From Salipiger sp. H15 (lineage in GTDB: Bacteria; Pseudomonadota; Alphaproteobacteria; Rhodobacterales; Rhodobacteraceae): a stretch of DNA of 64,000 bases. Each line of letters opens with the position of its first letter. Position 1 is the stretch's first letter. The notes beneath the pieces were generated by a model, which was given only the letters and a program-made list of their open reading frames with translations, ran no database searches and was not told the origin of the DNA. The position numbers and the translations under genes are program-made. Location of the stretch: NCBI RefSeq assembly GCF_040409955.1, contig NZ_CP123385.1:851501-915500 (forward strand), written 5' to 3'. Positions 8,579 through 17,151 of this stretch are shown here, in pieces.

Positions 8579-8930
8579 TGAAGCTCTCCTTCACCGCCTT
8601 GTTGACCGCCCGCCTGACCCGCGCGCCGTGCTTCTTCCGCAGCACCTTAAGGGCCGGATTGACGAATGGTCGCGGGCCCCGATCGCCCTCGATGACCTTG
8701 GACTTCGGCCCGAAGTCCACCAGGTAGCTGCCATCGGGGTTCTGCGTGCCGGTGATCTTGTCGCGCTCGCGGCCGTCTTTCTCGACGTCGGCCCCCATCG
8801 GGATCAGCACCTTCGCAGTGCGCACGAGCTCCTCGCCGCTCTTGCGGTTGGCCGCGTCGACCTGATCCTTGACCCGGCGCTCCAGTTTCGAGAGCTTCCG
8901 CATCACCTTGTCAGCACCAATCACGGTCAT
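8571..8930 (-). CDS. HK97 gp10-like head-tail adaptor
   Basis: 119 residues from ATG 8930 (MTVIGADKVMRKLSKLERRV). The charged N-terminal helix, RTAKVLIPMGADVEKDG and the end RPFVNPALKVLRKKHGARV are hallmarks of the HK97 gp10 family, a tail-side component of the neck. The open frame continues upstream to 9140, but the upstream part overlaps the coding region of the next gene and has no family character. It is followed with an 8-base overlap by the DUF3168 gene. Confidence 0.8.
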   Translation of the reverse strand: MTVIGADKVMRKLSKLERRVKDQVDAANRKSGEELVRTAKVLIPMGADVEKDGRERDKITGTQNPDGSYLVDFGPKSKVIEGDRGPRPFVNPALKVLRKKHGARVRRAVNKAVKESFSG

Positions 8931-8931
8931 C

Positions 8932-9303
8932 TCAGGCCTCCCAATCCGGGGCATTGACCCACTCTTCACAGGTGAGCTCGAGGACATCGGCCCGCGCCTG
9001 CGACCGTGCGGGCGTGCTGCGGATTTTCCAGACCGCACCCCGCCCGACGAGCCGGTCAGCGGCAGTGACCTGGCGCGCGAGCGGCCCGTCCTTGATGCGC
9101 ACCACGGCCCGTCGCACCGCCTCATCGCGCCCTGCAACAAGGCTTTCGCTGCCCGGCTGCTCGGCGAAATCGGCCCAGAGCTGCAGCGCCACGCCGGGCT
9201 CGACCTCGAGGTTCGCCCAGCCGGTCACCACCACGCCAGGGCGCGGAGTTCCTTTTGCCTTGCGCTGGACCGTGATGCGATCACTCAGGCGCCCACCCGC
9301 CAC
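8932..9303 (-). CDS. Head closure / head-tail joining protein (SPP1 gp16-like)
   Basis: 123 residues if started at GTG 9303, one base after the stop of the connector gene. The sequence GGRLSDRITVQRKAKGTPRPG, with the later WADFAEQPGSES and WKIRSTPARSQAR, is characteristic of phage head closure proteins, short beta barrels that seal the portal channel. The frame extends upstream to 9450 without a credible family match, so GTG is preferred; no ATG is available nearby. The gene order connector, closure, gp10, completion protein is the canonical neck block. Confidence 0.7.
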   Translation of the reverse strand: MAGGRLSDRITVQRKAKGTPRPGVVVTGWANLEVEPGVALQLWADFAEQPGSESLVAGRDEAVRRAVVRIKDGPLARQVTAADRLVGRGAVWKIRSTPARSQARADVLELTCEEWVNAPDWEA

Positions 9304-9304
9304 G

Positions 9305-9877
9305 TCAGCACCCCGCCGACACGTTCGGCCGCACGTACCGCGCCTGCCGGATGAGACGCTGCACGCTGAAGGACGCGCGCGGGGTCTGGATGTCGCCCGA
9401 GACACTGATGTCGGCCTCCCGCCATTCCCGCGCCAGGGCGACGACCGCACGCCAGAGATTGCGCGGAAAGACCCCGCCGATCTCGGCCTGGATGCGCAGG
9501 GTCCGACCCGCTTCGTTCGCCGCCCACCGCTCCGGCAGGAGCAGCTGCGGCTCGTCCTCGCCCTGCACCAGCATCACGCCGTCAAGCGCCTGGTCGACCC
9601 ACGCCCCGCTGTAGTCGGTCACCGCGAGCGCCGAGATCGACGTCACGGGACAGCAGGGAAACCACCAGCGCCGCCAGCCGTAGAGCGGGTAAGTGAATTC
9701 GTAGAGGCCGGGCGCCGGGGGAATGTTCGCCGCCGTGGTGACCACGTCCTGCGCAGCGCCGAGCAGCAGCTCGATCGAGCTGCGCTCGGCCGCGTCCGGC
9801 ATCTCGCCATGCACGGCATTGATGAACTGATCAACGCTCACCACGGGCGTGATGTCGTCTTCCCCGATATAGCGCAT
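9305..9877 (-). CDS. Head-tail connector protein (HK97 gp6-like)
   Basis: 190 residues beginning MRYIGEDDITPVVSVDQFINAV. Such proteins are mostly helical and form the ring below the portal. The segment SIELLLGAAQDVVTTAANIP, and the later LPERWAANEAGRTLRIQAEIGG, match connector proteins that combine a helical N-terminus with a small beta domain. At 190 residues it is longer than the minimal gp6 (about 100), as is usual for alphaproteobacterial phages. A 15-base gap separates it from the preceding small gene. Confidence 0.7.
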   Translation of the reverse strand: MRYIGEDDITPVVSVDQFINAVHGEMPDAAERSSIELLLGAAQDVVTTAANIPPAPGLYEFTYPLYGWRRWWFPCCPVTSISALAVTDYSGAWVDQALDGVMLVQGEDEPQLLLPERWAANEAGRTLRIQAEIGGVFPRNLWRAVVALAREWREADISVSGDIQTPRASFSVQRLIRQARYVRPNVSAGC

Positions 9878-9892
9878 GCGCCCGGCCCTCTC

Positions 9893-10192
9893 TTACTTGC
9901 GGCCCTTGCCCTGGACGGGCGGAGCGCCTGCATCGGCAGCGGTATCGGTCTGTGAGCCCGCGCCTTCGCCCGCCTTGGGCTCGCCGCCCTCTTCACCCTG
10001 ACCGCCCTGGGACGCGCCGGGCTCATCACCGCCCACCTGCGCCGCCACGTCGGCGGGCAGCTCGGGCATCGGTGCATTCGGGTCGCGCGCGATCCCCGCT
10101 GCGATCAGCTTGTCCGCGTGATCGTCGGGGAAACCGGCCGTCTCACCACGCTGGTACATCAGGTGGGTCCGGTTGAACTTCACCACCTTCAT
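9893..10192 (-). CDS. Small phage head-region protein, unknown function
   Basis: 99 residues. The N-terminal 45 residues (MKVVKFNRTHLMYQRGETAGF) look folded and resemble short ORFs that often sit between capsid and connector genes in siphophages. The C-terminal half is low-complexity, rich in Gly, Glu, Ala and Pro, and probably disordered. Its ATG overlaps the stop of the upstream gene (ATGA). No enzymatic motif is seen. It could be a minor head or decoration-associated protein; no firm function can be assigned. Confidence 0.55.
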   Translation of the reverse strand: MKVVKFNRTHLMYQRGETAGFPDDHADKLIAAGIARDPNAPMPELPADVAAQVGGDEPGASQGGQGEEGGEPKAGEGAGSQTDTAADAGAPPVQGKGRK

Positions 10193-10644
10193 TGCGGCAG
10201 ACGGTCCATGCCGCCGCAGACCAGCACGGCCGAAAGCGCTGCGGTGTCGGTGCCGCTGGCGCTGAGATCGGGCGTGTAGCCGAGACGGACGTAGCGACCG
10301 CAGGCGCGGAGCTTCACGTCGATCTCGAGGCAGCCGGTGACGGTGCCGCCGCCGGTCGGGCCGGTCGCCGCGACCACGGTCTCGGTCACCAGCGTGATAG
10401 CGTCCGACAGGTCGCTCTCTTCGCCCTCTTCGACGGTATACGCGACGCTCAGCGTCTCGCCCGCGGCGAGGGTGGCGGTGAACGGGATCGCGAGCACGCC
10501 GGACTGCGGCATGCCGATCTCGGCGCGGTCGACGATGGCGCCCGCCACCGCGGTTGCGTCCCCGGCACCGCCCGCGGTCACCGCGGCGTTGCCGGCGGCG
10601 CGCAGCACTTTCATAAGCGCGCCGATGTCCTTCATTTGCATCAT
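10189..10644 (-). CDS. Phage head-region protein, possibly decoration protein
   Basis: 151 residues from ATG 10644 (MMQMKDIGALMKVLRAAG); a TTG five codons upstream is a possible but weaker start, and GAGG lies upstream of the ATG. After a short helix, the rest is beta-rich and Ala/Thr/Val-rich (GVLAIPFTATLAAGETLSVAYTV), as in capsid decoration or fibre-like proteins. It lies directly after the major capsid gene with a 65-base gap. The decoration role is an inference from position and composition. Confidence 0.5.
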   Translation of the reverse strand: MMQMKDIGALMKVLRAAGNAAVTAGGAGDATAVAGAIVDRAEIGMPQSGVLAIPFTATLAAGETLSVAYTVEEGEESDLSDAITLVTETVVAATGPTGGGTVTGCLEIDVKLRACGRYVRLGYTPDLSASGTDTAALSAVLVCGGMDRLPQ

Positions 10645-10709
10645 GGGATCAGTCCTCAAAAGGATGTGGAGACGGGCGCGAACGCCCGCCCTTTGATCAT
10701 CGTCGGGAG

Positions 10710-12029
10710 TTACTGGTCAGCCCAGGTCACGCCGGTCATCACGGCGACCGCCGGCAGATGGCGCAGGCCGAGATCGTGCTGCATGATCATGCGCATCAGC
10801 GTCTCGTCGCGGCTGAAGGACGACTGCAGCTGGCCGTTGTCGTCACGGTAGGCCGCCTGGTCGGACATCGCGATGGTGATGCCCATGTGCTCGCCGATGA
10901 CGACGTGCATCGGGTGCACCAGCATGATCTCCGACTCGTTGCCGCCCGCGCCGAGATTGGACGGCATCTCGGTGGTGACATGCACCGGCTTGCGGCGCAG
11001 CTGCCCGCCCGCCATCTCGGGGAACGCCTTGTTGCCGTTGCCGTCGACGAGGTTGGTCAGGAACATCGCGGTGCGCGGCGACATGATCCAATGCGCGCCC
11101 ATGTAGGGAACGTTGGCATTGGCCAGCGCCAGCTCCATGCGGCCGAGGTTGCTGTTGACCGCCTGCACGGTCGCGCCACCGGTCATCGCGAGGATGTTGG
11201 TCGCGGCCGCGGCAGTGCCGAGCAGCTGGAAGCGCAGACCTTTCGGCGCGAACTCGGTGCCCTGGCCGCGCAGGAAGTAGCGGTCCTGGATCTGCGCCGC
11301 ATCCGCGATCGCGTCATCCCGCACCATACGATCGACGGCGGTCGAGGCGGTGCGCAGCAGGTCGTTCGAGATCGGGATGATCCCGCGCATCTTCTTCGCC
11401 GAGAGCTTCATCTGGCCATAGGCGTAGCCGGTCACCGGCGCGTCCGAGACCTCGTCGCCATAGCCGAAGTTCGCACCGCTGGCGCGGCGGTTCTGGGTCA
11501 TGTTGCCATCGGGCATCGGCACGATGCGGGGCCCCATGGCGGTCACGACGCTCGCCGGGCGCAGCAACTCGATCACCTCGGAGCTGACGTCCTCGGGAAC
11601 GAGGAAGCCGCCGGCCGCGGCCGAGGACACGTTCTGCGCCGAGAAGAGCCCGCTTTGGCCGTTCTCCTCCGCGATGACGCGGGCCGTGTGGACGTTGCCG
11701 CCCGCCGCCGCGAGGGTGCGGAGCATGGCGCCGAACTGCAGCCCCTTCTCCTTCGGCTGCGCCGCGGTGGTGCGGGGCGCGTCCGGCTCGGAGCCGGGCT
11801 CGGGCACCGCCGCCGAGGCGCTCGCCGCTTCGACCTCCTCGGCGCGCTTCACCTGGCGATCCGCCTTGTCGAAGGCAGCCTTGGCCACGTCGAATGCCGC
11901 CTGCGCGCCCTGCACCGCCGCCTCGTCGGCGCTCTCCTGGTCTTCGAGCGCGGTCAGAGCATCGGCCTTGGCCTGCATGTCATCCGCCGCGGCCTTGCGA
12001 GCGCGGCGCAGGTCGTTGATATCGCCCAT
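10710..12029 (-). CDS. Major capsid protein, HK97 family
   Basis: 439 residues from ATG 12029, which has an AGGAG ribosome site; the open frame continues to 12119 without merit. Residues 1-110 form a charged coiled coil, the scaffolding delta domain removed by the prohead protease, followed by an Ala/Pro/Glu linker. The mature part begins near residue 120 and shows the HK97 pattern: GGFLVPEDVSSEVIELLRP, then KKMRGIIPISNDLLRTAS, and WIMSPRTAMFLTNLVDGNG. It follows the protease and portal genes as in HK97-type heads. It is on the same operon as all other late genes. Confidence 0.92.
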   Translation of the reverse strand: MGDINDLRRARKAAADDMQAKADALTALEDQESADEAAVQGAQAAFDVAKAAFDKADRQVKRAEEVEAASASAAVPEPGSEPDAPRTTAAQPKEKGLQFGAMLRTLAAAGGNVHTARVIAEENGQSGLFSAQNVSSAAAGGFLVPEDVSSEVIELLRPASVVTAMGPRIVPMPDGNMTQNRRASGANFGYGDEVSDAPVTGYAYGQMKLSAKKMRGIIPISNDLLRTASTAVDRMVRDDAIADAAQIQDRYFLRGQGTEFAPKGLRFQLLGTAAAATNILAMTGGATVQAVNSNLGRMELALANANVPYMGAHWIMSPRTAMFLTNLVDGNGNKAFPEMAGGQLRRKPVHVTTEMPSNLGAGGNESEIMLVHPMHVVIGEHMGITIAMSDQAAYRDDNGQLQSSFSRDETLMRMIMQHDLGLRHLPAVAVMTGVTWADQ

Positions 12030-12148
12030 GTTCAGTTCTCCTGTCTGGTGGGCACCGCGCGATCCGCGCAGCAGAAAGACCCCGCCGCGCACCGGCAGGG
12101 CAGTCTCAGGCCGCGGCACGCGCCGAGGCCGGATTTCGGAAAGTCAGG

Positions 12149-13075
12149 TCAGCTCGCGAGCCGGGCTGCCGCTGCGGCGGCGAGTGCCTGCGCCCGCGCG
12201 CCACGTCCGGCCGGCCGGGTCGGGCGCGGCGCGTAGGCAGCGCCGATGCGATCCCAGAAGGCGCGCAACGTCTCGAGACGATCCACGAGGCCGCGAGACC
12301 GGGCATCCTCGCCCCAGAAGATCGCGCCGCCGTCGGCGGGATCGTCGGTCACCGAAAGCCGCTCGGGCAGCTCGGCGAGCGGGATGCCCCGCCCGGCCGA
12401 CACGGCGGCGTGGAAGTCCGCCTCCATCGCGTCGAGACCACGCAGGATTTCGGTGCGGCCCTCGTCGCTCGACGGGTCAGGGCGCTTCGCGCGGGCGTTC
12501 GACGAGGTGATGATGAAGGTCTGCTCACCGAAGAGGCCCGGCTGCATCGGCGCGGCGTCAATCCGCATGCAGCCGATCGAGCCCACGATGCTGCCCGGGG
12601 TCAGCGAGATGTCGGTCGCCTGACTGGCGATGTGATAGCAGGCCGAGGCCGAGAGCGGATGGACCAGTGCATGCACGGGCTTGACTGCCTTCGCGGCCGC
12701 GACGGCCGCCGCCGCCCCGGCGATCCCGAGGACATAGCCGCCCGGGGAGTCGCAGAGCAGAACGATCGCCGCGACATCCTCGTTCGCCGCCAGCTCTTCC
12801 ATGGTCGCCTCGAGGCCATGATAGGTCGACCAGCCGAGCCAACGCTCGAGCAGGAACTGGTTCGGCGTCAGCAGGCCGCGCAGCGGCACGATCGCCACGT
12901 TGCGGCTGATCGCATAGCGCTCGCCCGGCTCGAGGCGGACCGACAGCGCGGTCTCGACTGCTTGCGGCGCCCCCTCTCCGCCCGGCATGGCCATCTGCAG
13001 GAGCGGCGCGCCGTGGGTCCGCGAGAGCGCAAGCGGCGTGCAGGCGAAGAGGCTCGCAACGGTCTGAACGGTCAT
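12149..13075 (-). CDS. Prohead protease, S49/ClpP-like (SppA family)
   Basis: 308 residues. The S49 pattern is clear: IVLLCDSPGGYVLGIAGAA, then PLSASACYHIASQA, where the Ser of SACYHIA is the expected nucleophile, and SIVGSIG. The lysine partner probably lies in the segment NARAKRPDPSSDEGR. These phage enzymes cleave the scaffold domain of the capsid protein during head maturation. The C-terminal 40 residues are Ala/Arg-rich and possibly a scaffold-like tail. The ATG overlaps the portal stop (ATGA), and a 119-base gap precedes the capsid gene. Confidence 0.85.
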   Translation of the reverse strand: MTVQTVASLFACTPLALSRTHGAPLLQMAMPGGEGAPQAVETALSVRLEPGERYAISRNVAIVPLRGLLTPNQFLLERWLGWSTYHGLEATMEELAANEDVAAIVLLCDSPGGYVLGIAGAAAAVAAAKAVKPVHALVHPLSASACYHIASQATDISLTPGSIVGSIGCMRIDAAPMQPGLFGEQTFIITSSNARAKRPDPSSDEGRTEILRGLDAMEADFHAAVSAGRGIPLAELPERLSVTDDPADGGAIFWGEDARSRGLVDRLETLRAFWDRIGAAYAPRPTRPAGRGARAQALAAAAAARLAS

Positions 13076-14349
13076 TCGTCGTCTCCTTCGGGTGCAGGAC
13101 GCGCCGGCTCCGCGCGCGTCATGTTGGGGGCCGGGTTGAGCTGCGCGCCCTCATCGACCGGCGCGAGACCAAGCTTCGTGCGCGCCTCGTTCGGCCGCAT
13201 GAAGGGCCCGCCGACCGCGCGGTTCAGCGCCTCGTATTGCTCCTTCACCGTCGGCTGCAGCAGCGCGCCGAAGTCATGGCGCAGGAAGAGACCCGCCTCG
13301 CGCTCGGCGCGGGTCAGCAGCGCCACGTCGAGTTGCGCCTCGACCAGCGCCGACCAGTGCAGCAGGCAGTCGGTCAGGTAGTCGATGGCCTGCTGCTCGC
13401 CATTGGCCTTCACGCCGTACTCGAGCATCTGAAGCTTGCTCGGCGGCATGCGGTAGATGCCTGCGATCATCTCGCGATCGAACTTGCGGCTGGACAGCAG
13501 TTCCTGATCGGCGGCCGAGATGTCGAGCGCCTTCACGTCCTCGTCGGGGTTGGTGACGATCCAGCCGTCTCCCGAGGGATCGGTCATCGTGCCCTTGATG
13601 CGGCGGGCGTTGCGGGTGCGCTGCTCCTCGCTCTCGTAGTTGTCGCCGAGCTTGATCACGCCCTTGGTGGTGCCGCCGGCAGCGTTGCGCGCCGCGGCGC
13701 GCTGGCCAGCGAGCGCAATCCCGACGCTCTCGGCCGCGACATGGATCGGGCTGCGCCCGGTCCAGCCATCTTCGGCCATGTAGCGCAGGTGCACCATCGC
13801 CCGGGCGGGAACGCGGCGCTGTACCCCTGCCCCGTCCTCGAACTGGTAGAAGCGCTCGAGCCCGTCGCGCAGGATGGCCACCGAGCCCTGGCGCACGATG
13901 TCGAGCCGCATGAGCTCGCCGCCCCCGTCACGCGGCCCGTAGATGTGACCGTTGCCGCGCAGCGCGTAGGCGTAGACGGCGGCAAAGCGCACCAGGCGCG
14001 CCGGAACACCGGGAGCGGCCTCGCCGTTCAGCAGCTCGGCCACGGCGTGCTGGCGCACCCGCACATCCTGCCCGTCAGCTCGTCGCTGCCAGAGCTTCAG
14101 GGGCACCTTGGCGAGATCGCCTGCGATATTGTTGCAGCAGGCGAAGACGGTGCCGTGATGGACCGCGGACTCTGGCGTCACGCGCGGCAGGCCGCGGACG
14201 GATGCGGACGGGCCGAGCGAGCCCCAGCCCACGGCCAGCAGCCCCTCGTTCCCGCCCGACACCACCGCCGGCGCCGAGATTGGCGGCTCGACGCGCGCGG
14301 CAGCCGCGGCCCCGCCAGCCCGGGAGATGTGCAGTCCGAAGAGCTTCAT
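13072..14349 (-). CDS. Portal protein, HK97 family
   Basis: 425 residues. Portal proteins form the dodecameric DNA gate at one capsid vertex. The family pattern is seen: VHHGTVFACCNNIAGDLAKVPLK, then HGNGHIYG-like GNGHIYGPRDGG, the segment GWTGRSPIHVAAESVGIAL, and the C-terminal LDVALLTRAEREAGLFLRHD. It overlaps TerL upstream and the protease downstream by ATGA junctions, so stoichiometry is probably set by coupling. Length is typical for the family (about 400). Confidence 0.92.
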   Translation of the reverse strand: MKLFGLHISRAGGAAAAARVEPPISAPAVVSGGNEGLLAVGWGSLGPSASVRGLPRVTPESAVHHGTVFACCNNIAGDLAKVPLKLWQRRADGQDVRVRQHAVAELLNGEAAPGVPARLVRFAAVYAYALRGNGHIYGPRDGGGELMRLDIVRQGSVAILRDGLERFYQFEDGAGVQRRVPARAMVHLRYMAEDGWTGRSPIHVAAESVGIALAGQRAAARNAAGGTTKGVIKLGDNYESEEQRTRNARRIKGTMTDPSGDGWIVTNPDEDVKALDISAADQELLSSRKFDREMIAGIYRMPPSKLQMLEYGVKANGEQQAIDYLTDCLLHWSALVEAQLDVALLTRAEREAGLFLRHDFGALLQPTVKEQYEALNRAVGGPFMRPNEARTKLGLAPVDEGAQLNPAPNMTRAEPARPAPEGDDE

Positions 14350-16013
14350 ACGATCACCACGTCCCTTGCCTTGCGTTTCTCTTCGCCAACCTCGGCGCGG
14401 CCCACCGCCATGATCGCGGCGACGGCCGGGTCGATCCGGCCGGTGGCCTTCTTCTTGTTCGGTTTCACGTTCTCGGCCGCGTCCTGGTCGAGGATCACGT
14501 TGCCCACCGCCCAGGCGAGCAGCGGGTTGCCATTGTGGCGCAGCCGGTTCTGGATGACCGCGCGCTCGAAGCGCTTGGTGGCCGGCGACATGCTGGCATA
14601 GCCCTGGCCAAACTCGAGGAGCGGGAAGCGCATCTTGTCGAGCTCGCCCGCCACGTACTTCATGCCCCAGCGGTCATAGGCGACCTCCTGGAGATCGAAG
14701 CGCGCCCTGATCCATTTCATCCGCTCGATGACCTGGTCCTCGTCGATCACCCCGCCCCGGTGCACCTCGAGCCAGCCATCGTCGCGCCAGGCGACATAGT
14801 CCCGGTTCTCCGACTGCGCCCGCGCCACGAAGCCCTTCGGGCCCTCCGCGATGAACGCGAAGCACAGCAGGTAGATCACCCCGTCGACCGGCACGGCGAC
14901 GACGATCGAGGTGAGGTCTGTAGTCCGGCTGAGGTCGAGGCCGACCCAAGCCTTGCGCCCGAAGAGCTGCTCGAGCTTGAACGGTGCCGTGGCCATGCCG
15001 CCATCCCAGACGTCCCGGGCAATCCAGCTCTGCTCGCCCTCGGTCCAGAGGTTGAGGTGCAGGCGCCGGAAGTTCGGCATCTTGCCGCGGATCGCCTGCG
15101 CCTCGTCATGGATGCGCCGGAAGTCCGCCTCGGTGAAGGCCACCCCGAGGTTCGGGTTCGCCATGGCCCAGGTGGCCGGGTCCGAAGGGTCAGCATCCTC
15201 GGGCGGCTCAGCCACGAACCCGAAGAAGCTGTCGTCGCGCACATCGCCGCGCATCACCCGCTCGGCATAGCCGCGAATTTCCCCGCAGAGGCTCGCCCTG
15301 TCGGCGCCGGCCGTGGTGATCGCCCAGTCGATCGGCTGCGAGCGCGCGATCATCGAGTTGGTCACCACGTCGGCCAGCTCTCGGTCCGTCCAGCGGTGCA
15401 CCTCGTCGCGGGCCGCAAAATGCGGGTTGATCCCGTCGGCGCTGTTCCCGTCGCGGCTCAGCGCCGCGATGTAACCATTGGTGCGCGGCGACTGGATCTG
15501 CGTCTTGTAGACGTCGAGCAGCTGCGAGAGCGCTGAAGACCCGCGGATCATCCGCTTGATCTCGTTGAAGAGCAGCCCCGCCTGATCTCGTGTCGTCGCG
15601 GCGCAATAGCCCTGCGGCGCCCCCTCTCCGTCAAAGAGCTGGGTGTAGAGCATCGGCACCGCCGTGTCGGTGGTCTTGCCGTTCTTCTTCGCCACCTGGT
15701 GGTAGGTTGAGCGGAACCGCCGCAGCCCGGTCTCGGCGTGCTTCCAGCCGAAGACCGAGCCGTGCCGGAAGACTTGCCAGGGCTGCAACGTCAGCGCCGC
15801 CCCGGCCATGGACCCGGTGGTATGCCGCAGCACGCTCGCGAAGCGGATCACCATGTCCGCCGCTCCGGTGTCGAAGACGAGGCCACGATCGGCGCCGGTC
15901 TCGAGGTCTAGCAGGTGACGCTCGCAGGCCATCCGGACCAGCGGTCCGGCGAGCACCTGGTCCTCGATCACGTCGAGGGCGTACCGGCTCACCGGGTGGT
16001 CAATTGCCTCCAC
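14346..16013 (-). CDS. Terminase large subunit (ATPase/nuclease)
   Basis: 555 residues from GTG 16013, which overlaps the small-subunit stop by 14 bases; the frame continues to 16073 but that part overlaps TerS. The packaging ATPase shows Walker A as KKNGKT near residue 100 and Walker B as FAARDEVHRW near 195. The nuclease part begins WVGLDLSRTTDLTSIV around residue 345, with the first acidic residue in LDLS. This is the P27/HK97-type terminase found with cos or 3'-cos packaging. It cuts and translocates the phage genome into proheads. Confidence 0.9.
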   Translation of the reverse strand: MEAIDHPVSRYALDVIEDQVLAGPLVRMACERHLLDLETGADRGLVFDTGAADMVIRFASVLRHTTGSMAGAALTLQPWQVFRHGSVFGWKHAETGLRRFRSTYHQVAKKNGKTTDTAVPMLYTQLFDGEGAPQGYCAATTRDQAGLLFNEIKRMIRGSSALSQLLDVYKTQIQSPRTNGYIAALSRDGNSADGINPHFAARDEVHRWTDRELADVVTNSMIARSQPIDWAITTAGADRASLCGEIRGYAERVMRGDVRDDSFFGFVAEPPEDADPSDPATWAMANPNLGVAFTEADFRRIHDEAQAIRGKMPNFRRLHLNLWTEGEQSWIARDVWDGGMATAPFKLEQLFGRKAWVGLDLSRTTDLTSIVVAVPVDGVIYLLCFAFIAEGPKGFVARAQSENRDYVAWRDDGWLEVHRGGVIDEDQVIERMKWIRARFDLQEVAYDRWGMKYVAGELDKMRFPLLEFGQGYASMSPATKRFERAVIQNRLRHNGNPLLAWAVGNVILDQDAAENVKPNKKKATGRIDPAVAAIMAVGRAEVGEEKRKARDVVIV

Positions 16014-16437
16014 GAAGCTGCCGCAGGAGATCGTCGAAGAGATCGCCCTGCGCCCCCGAGCTGAGGCGCGCATCGTCCACCGGCGTCATGCCGAAAAGCG
16101 CGCCGAGCTGGCGCATGTTCGCCAGCGCATCCTGCCGTGCCTGCCAGTTCGCCGTCTTCTTCTGCTGCATGCCGTTGCGCGTCTTGACGGCGTAAGTGCG
16201 GCCCTCGAGCGCGATATTGCTGGTCAGCTCGATGACGTCGGCCACCGCTTCGCAGTAGGCGGCGAAGATGTCCTCGAAGTGCGGCTTGAGCCGGTCGAAC
16301 TTGACCAGCTCGGGCGCGAGACGCTCCCACACCGCCTTGGCGGGCTCGGACATGAGATCGTGCGCCGCGGGAATCGGCTTGGGCATCTCCTCCCGCATCG
16401 GCACCACGTTATCCATGTTCGGCTTCCGCCCCTTCAT
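16000..16437 (-). CDS. Terminase small subunit, P27 family
   Basis: 145 residues beginning MKGRKPNMDNVVPMREEMPKP. The short basic start (KGRKP) and the region AKAVWERLAPELVKFDRLKPHFEDIFAAYCEAV are characteristic of P27-type small subunits, which recognise the packaging site and recruit the large subunit. A strong AGGAGG lies upstream of the ATG. It follows the HNH gene and overlaps TerL. Confidence 0.85.
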   Translation of the reverse strand: MKGRKPNMDNVVPMREEMPKPIPAAHDLMSEPAKAVWERLAPELVKFDRLKPHFEDIFAAYCEAVADVIELTSNIALEGRTYAVKTRNGMQQKKTANWQARQDALANMRQLGALFGMTPVDDARLSSGAQGDLFDDLLRQLRGGN

Positions 16438-16543
16438 GGTCTACCTCCTAATGCCCTGTCAGGTGGGCTTTTTTCTCCAATTTCGTCGGCGCAGAAAGAA
16501 AGGTGGGGGCGTCGGTTTGGGCCCTCCACCCGAGATTTTTGAC

Positions 16544-16927
16544 CTACCCCCGGTCCCCGTGGAAAACCTCGCGGGCCGTCTTCCGGCTGTGGCAGCGATG
16601 GCACAGGGCCTGCCAGTTCGACCGATCCCAAAAGAGCGACCGGTCGCCCTTGTGCGGAACCACGTGGTCGACGTCGGTCGCGGGCTCGACAACGCCGAGC
16701 TCCGCGCAATCGACGCAGCACGGATGCCGCTGAAGGAAGAGCCGCGCCGCCTTCTTCCACCGGGGATCGGCGTAGAGCGCTCGCGCGGCGGCAGCGTGAG
16801 GCGTGGCCTGCGCCGCCGCCTTCTGCCCTGCCCGCTTCCGGTCCTGTTCCGCCTGGTGCTCGGCGCAGCGCGCCTTGCCGATGACCGCTATCTCTTCGCA
16901 GCCGGGCGCAGCGCAGAGCTTACGCAT
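16544..16927 (-). CDS. HNH endonuclease (packaging-associated)
   Basis: 127 residues. The N-terminus has a zinc-knuckle-like pair (LCAAPGC...CAEH) and the C-terminal 60 residues carry the HNH core: CCVDCAELG, then DVDHVVPHKGD with the catalytic His, WDRSNWQALCHRCHSRKT with Asn and His. Phage HNH nucleases in this position, directly before TerS, are needed with terminase for cos-type cleavage in HK97-like phages. This supports cos packaging. It is the first gene of the late operon. Confidence 0.85.
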   Translation of the reverse strand: MRKLCAAPGCEEIAVIGKARCAEHQAEQDRKRAGQKAAAQATPHAAAARALYADPRWKKAARLFLQRHPCCVDCAELGVVEPATDVDHVVPHKGDRSLFWDRSNWQALCHRCHSRKTAREVFHGDRG

Positions 16928-16986
16928 CGCCGTGCCCGGCTGCTGCCTTGGGGAAGAGGTCCATGCCTATGGTCTAGAAACGACAA

Positions 16987-17008
16987 AGCCCCGCACGTTG
17001 GCGGGGCT
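16987..17008 (-). terminator. Hairpin terminator between NusG-like gene and late operon
   Basis: A perfect 8-bp GC-rich stem (AGCCCCGC / GCGGGGCT) with a 6-base loop. Read on the minus strand it is followed by TTTGTCGTTT, a moderate U tract, as in intrinsic terminators. It lies about 110 bases downstream of the promoter at 17122..17151 and about 60 bases upstream of the HNH start, so any transcript into the late genes must read through it. Confidence 0.6.
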
Positions 17009-17121
17009 CGGGGCACAGTGAAGGCGTGTCAGATGTGGCGTCAAACCCATCCTCGCCGCCCACCCGCTCCGGTATCTGTCCCTCTGAGGGAGAGCACTCG
17101 GAGCATAAGGCCTGTTCGGGC

Positions 17122-17151
17122 AACATAGAAATCGCCACGCCGCGCTGTCAA
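17122..17151 (-). promoter_or_regulatory. Putative late promoter (TTGACA, 18-base spacer, TATGTT)
   Basis: On the minus strand, TTGACA (17151..17146) overlaps the TGA stop of the NusG-like gene; after 18 bases comes TATGTT (17127..17122). The -35 matches the sigma70 consensus fully and the -10 in four of six. Transcription would start near 17115 and meet the hairpin at 17008 before reaching the late genes. The leader also holds the palindrome TCCCTCTGAGGGA near 17087. Confidence 0.6.

Noticed and set aside
1..16927. Gene transfer agent instead of a prophage
   Set aside because: Repressor with operators, integrase, tRNA-linked end, HNH nuclease and early operon indicate a temperate phage; only the tail chaperone domain is GTA-like.
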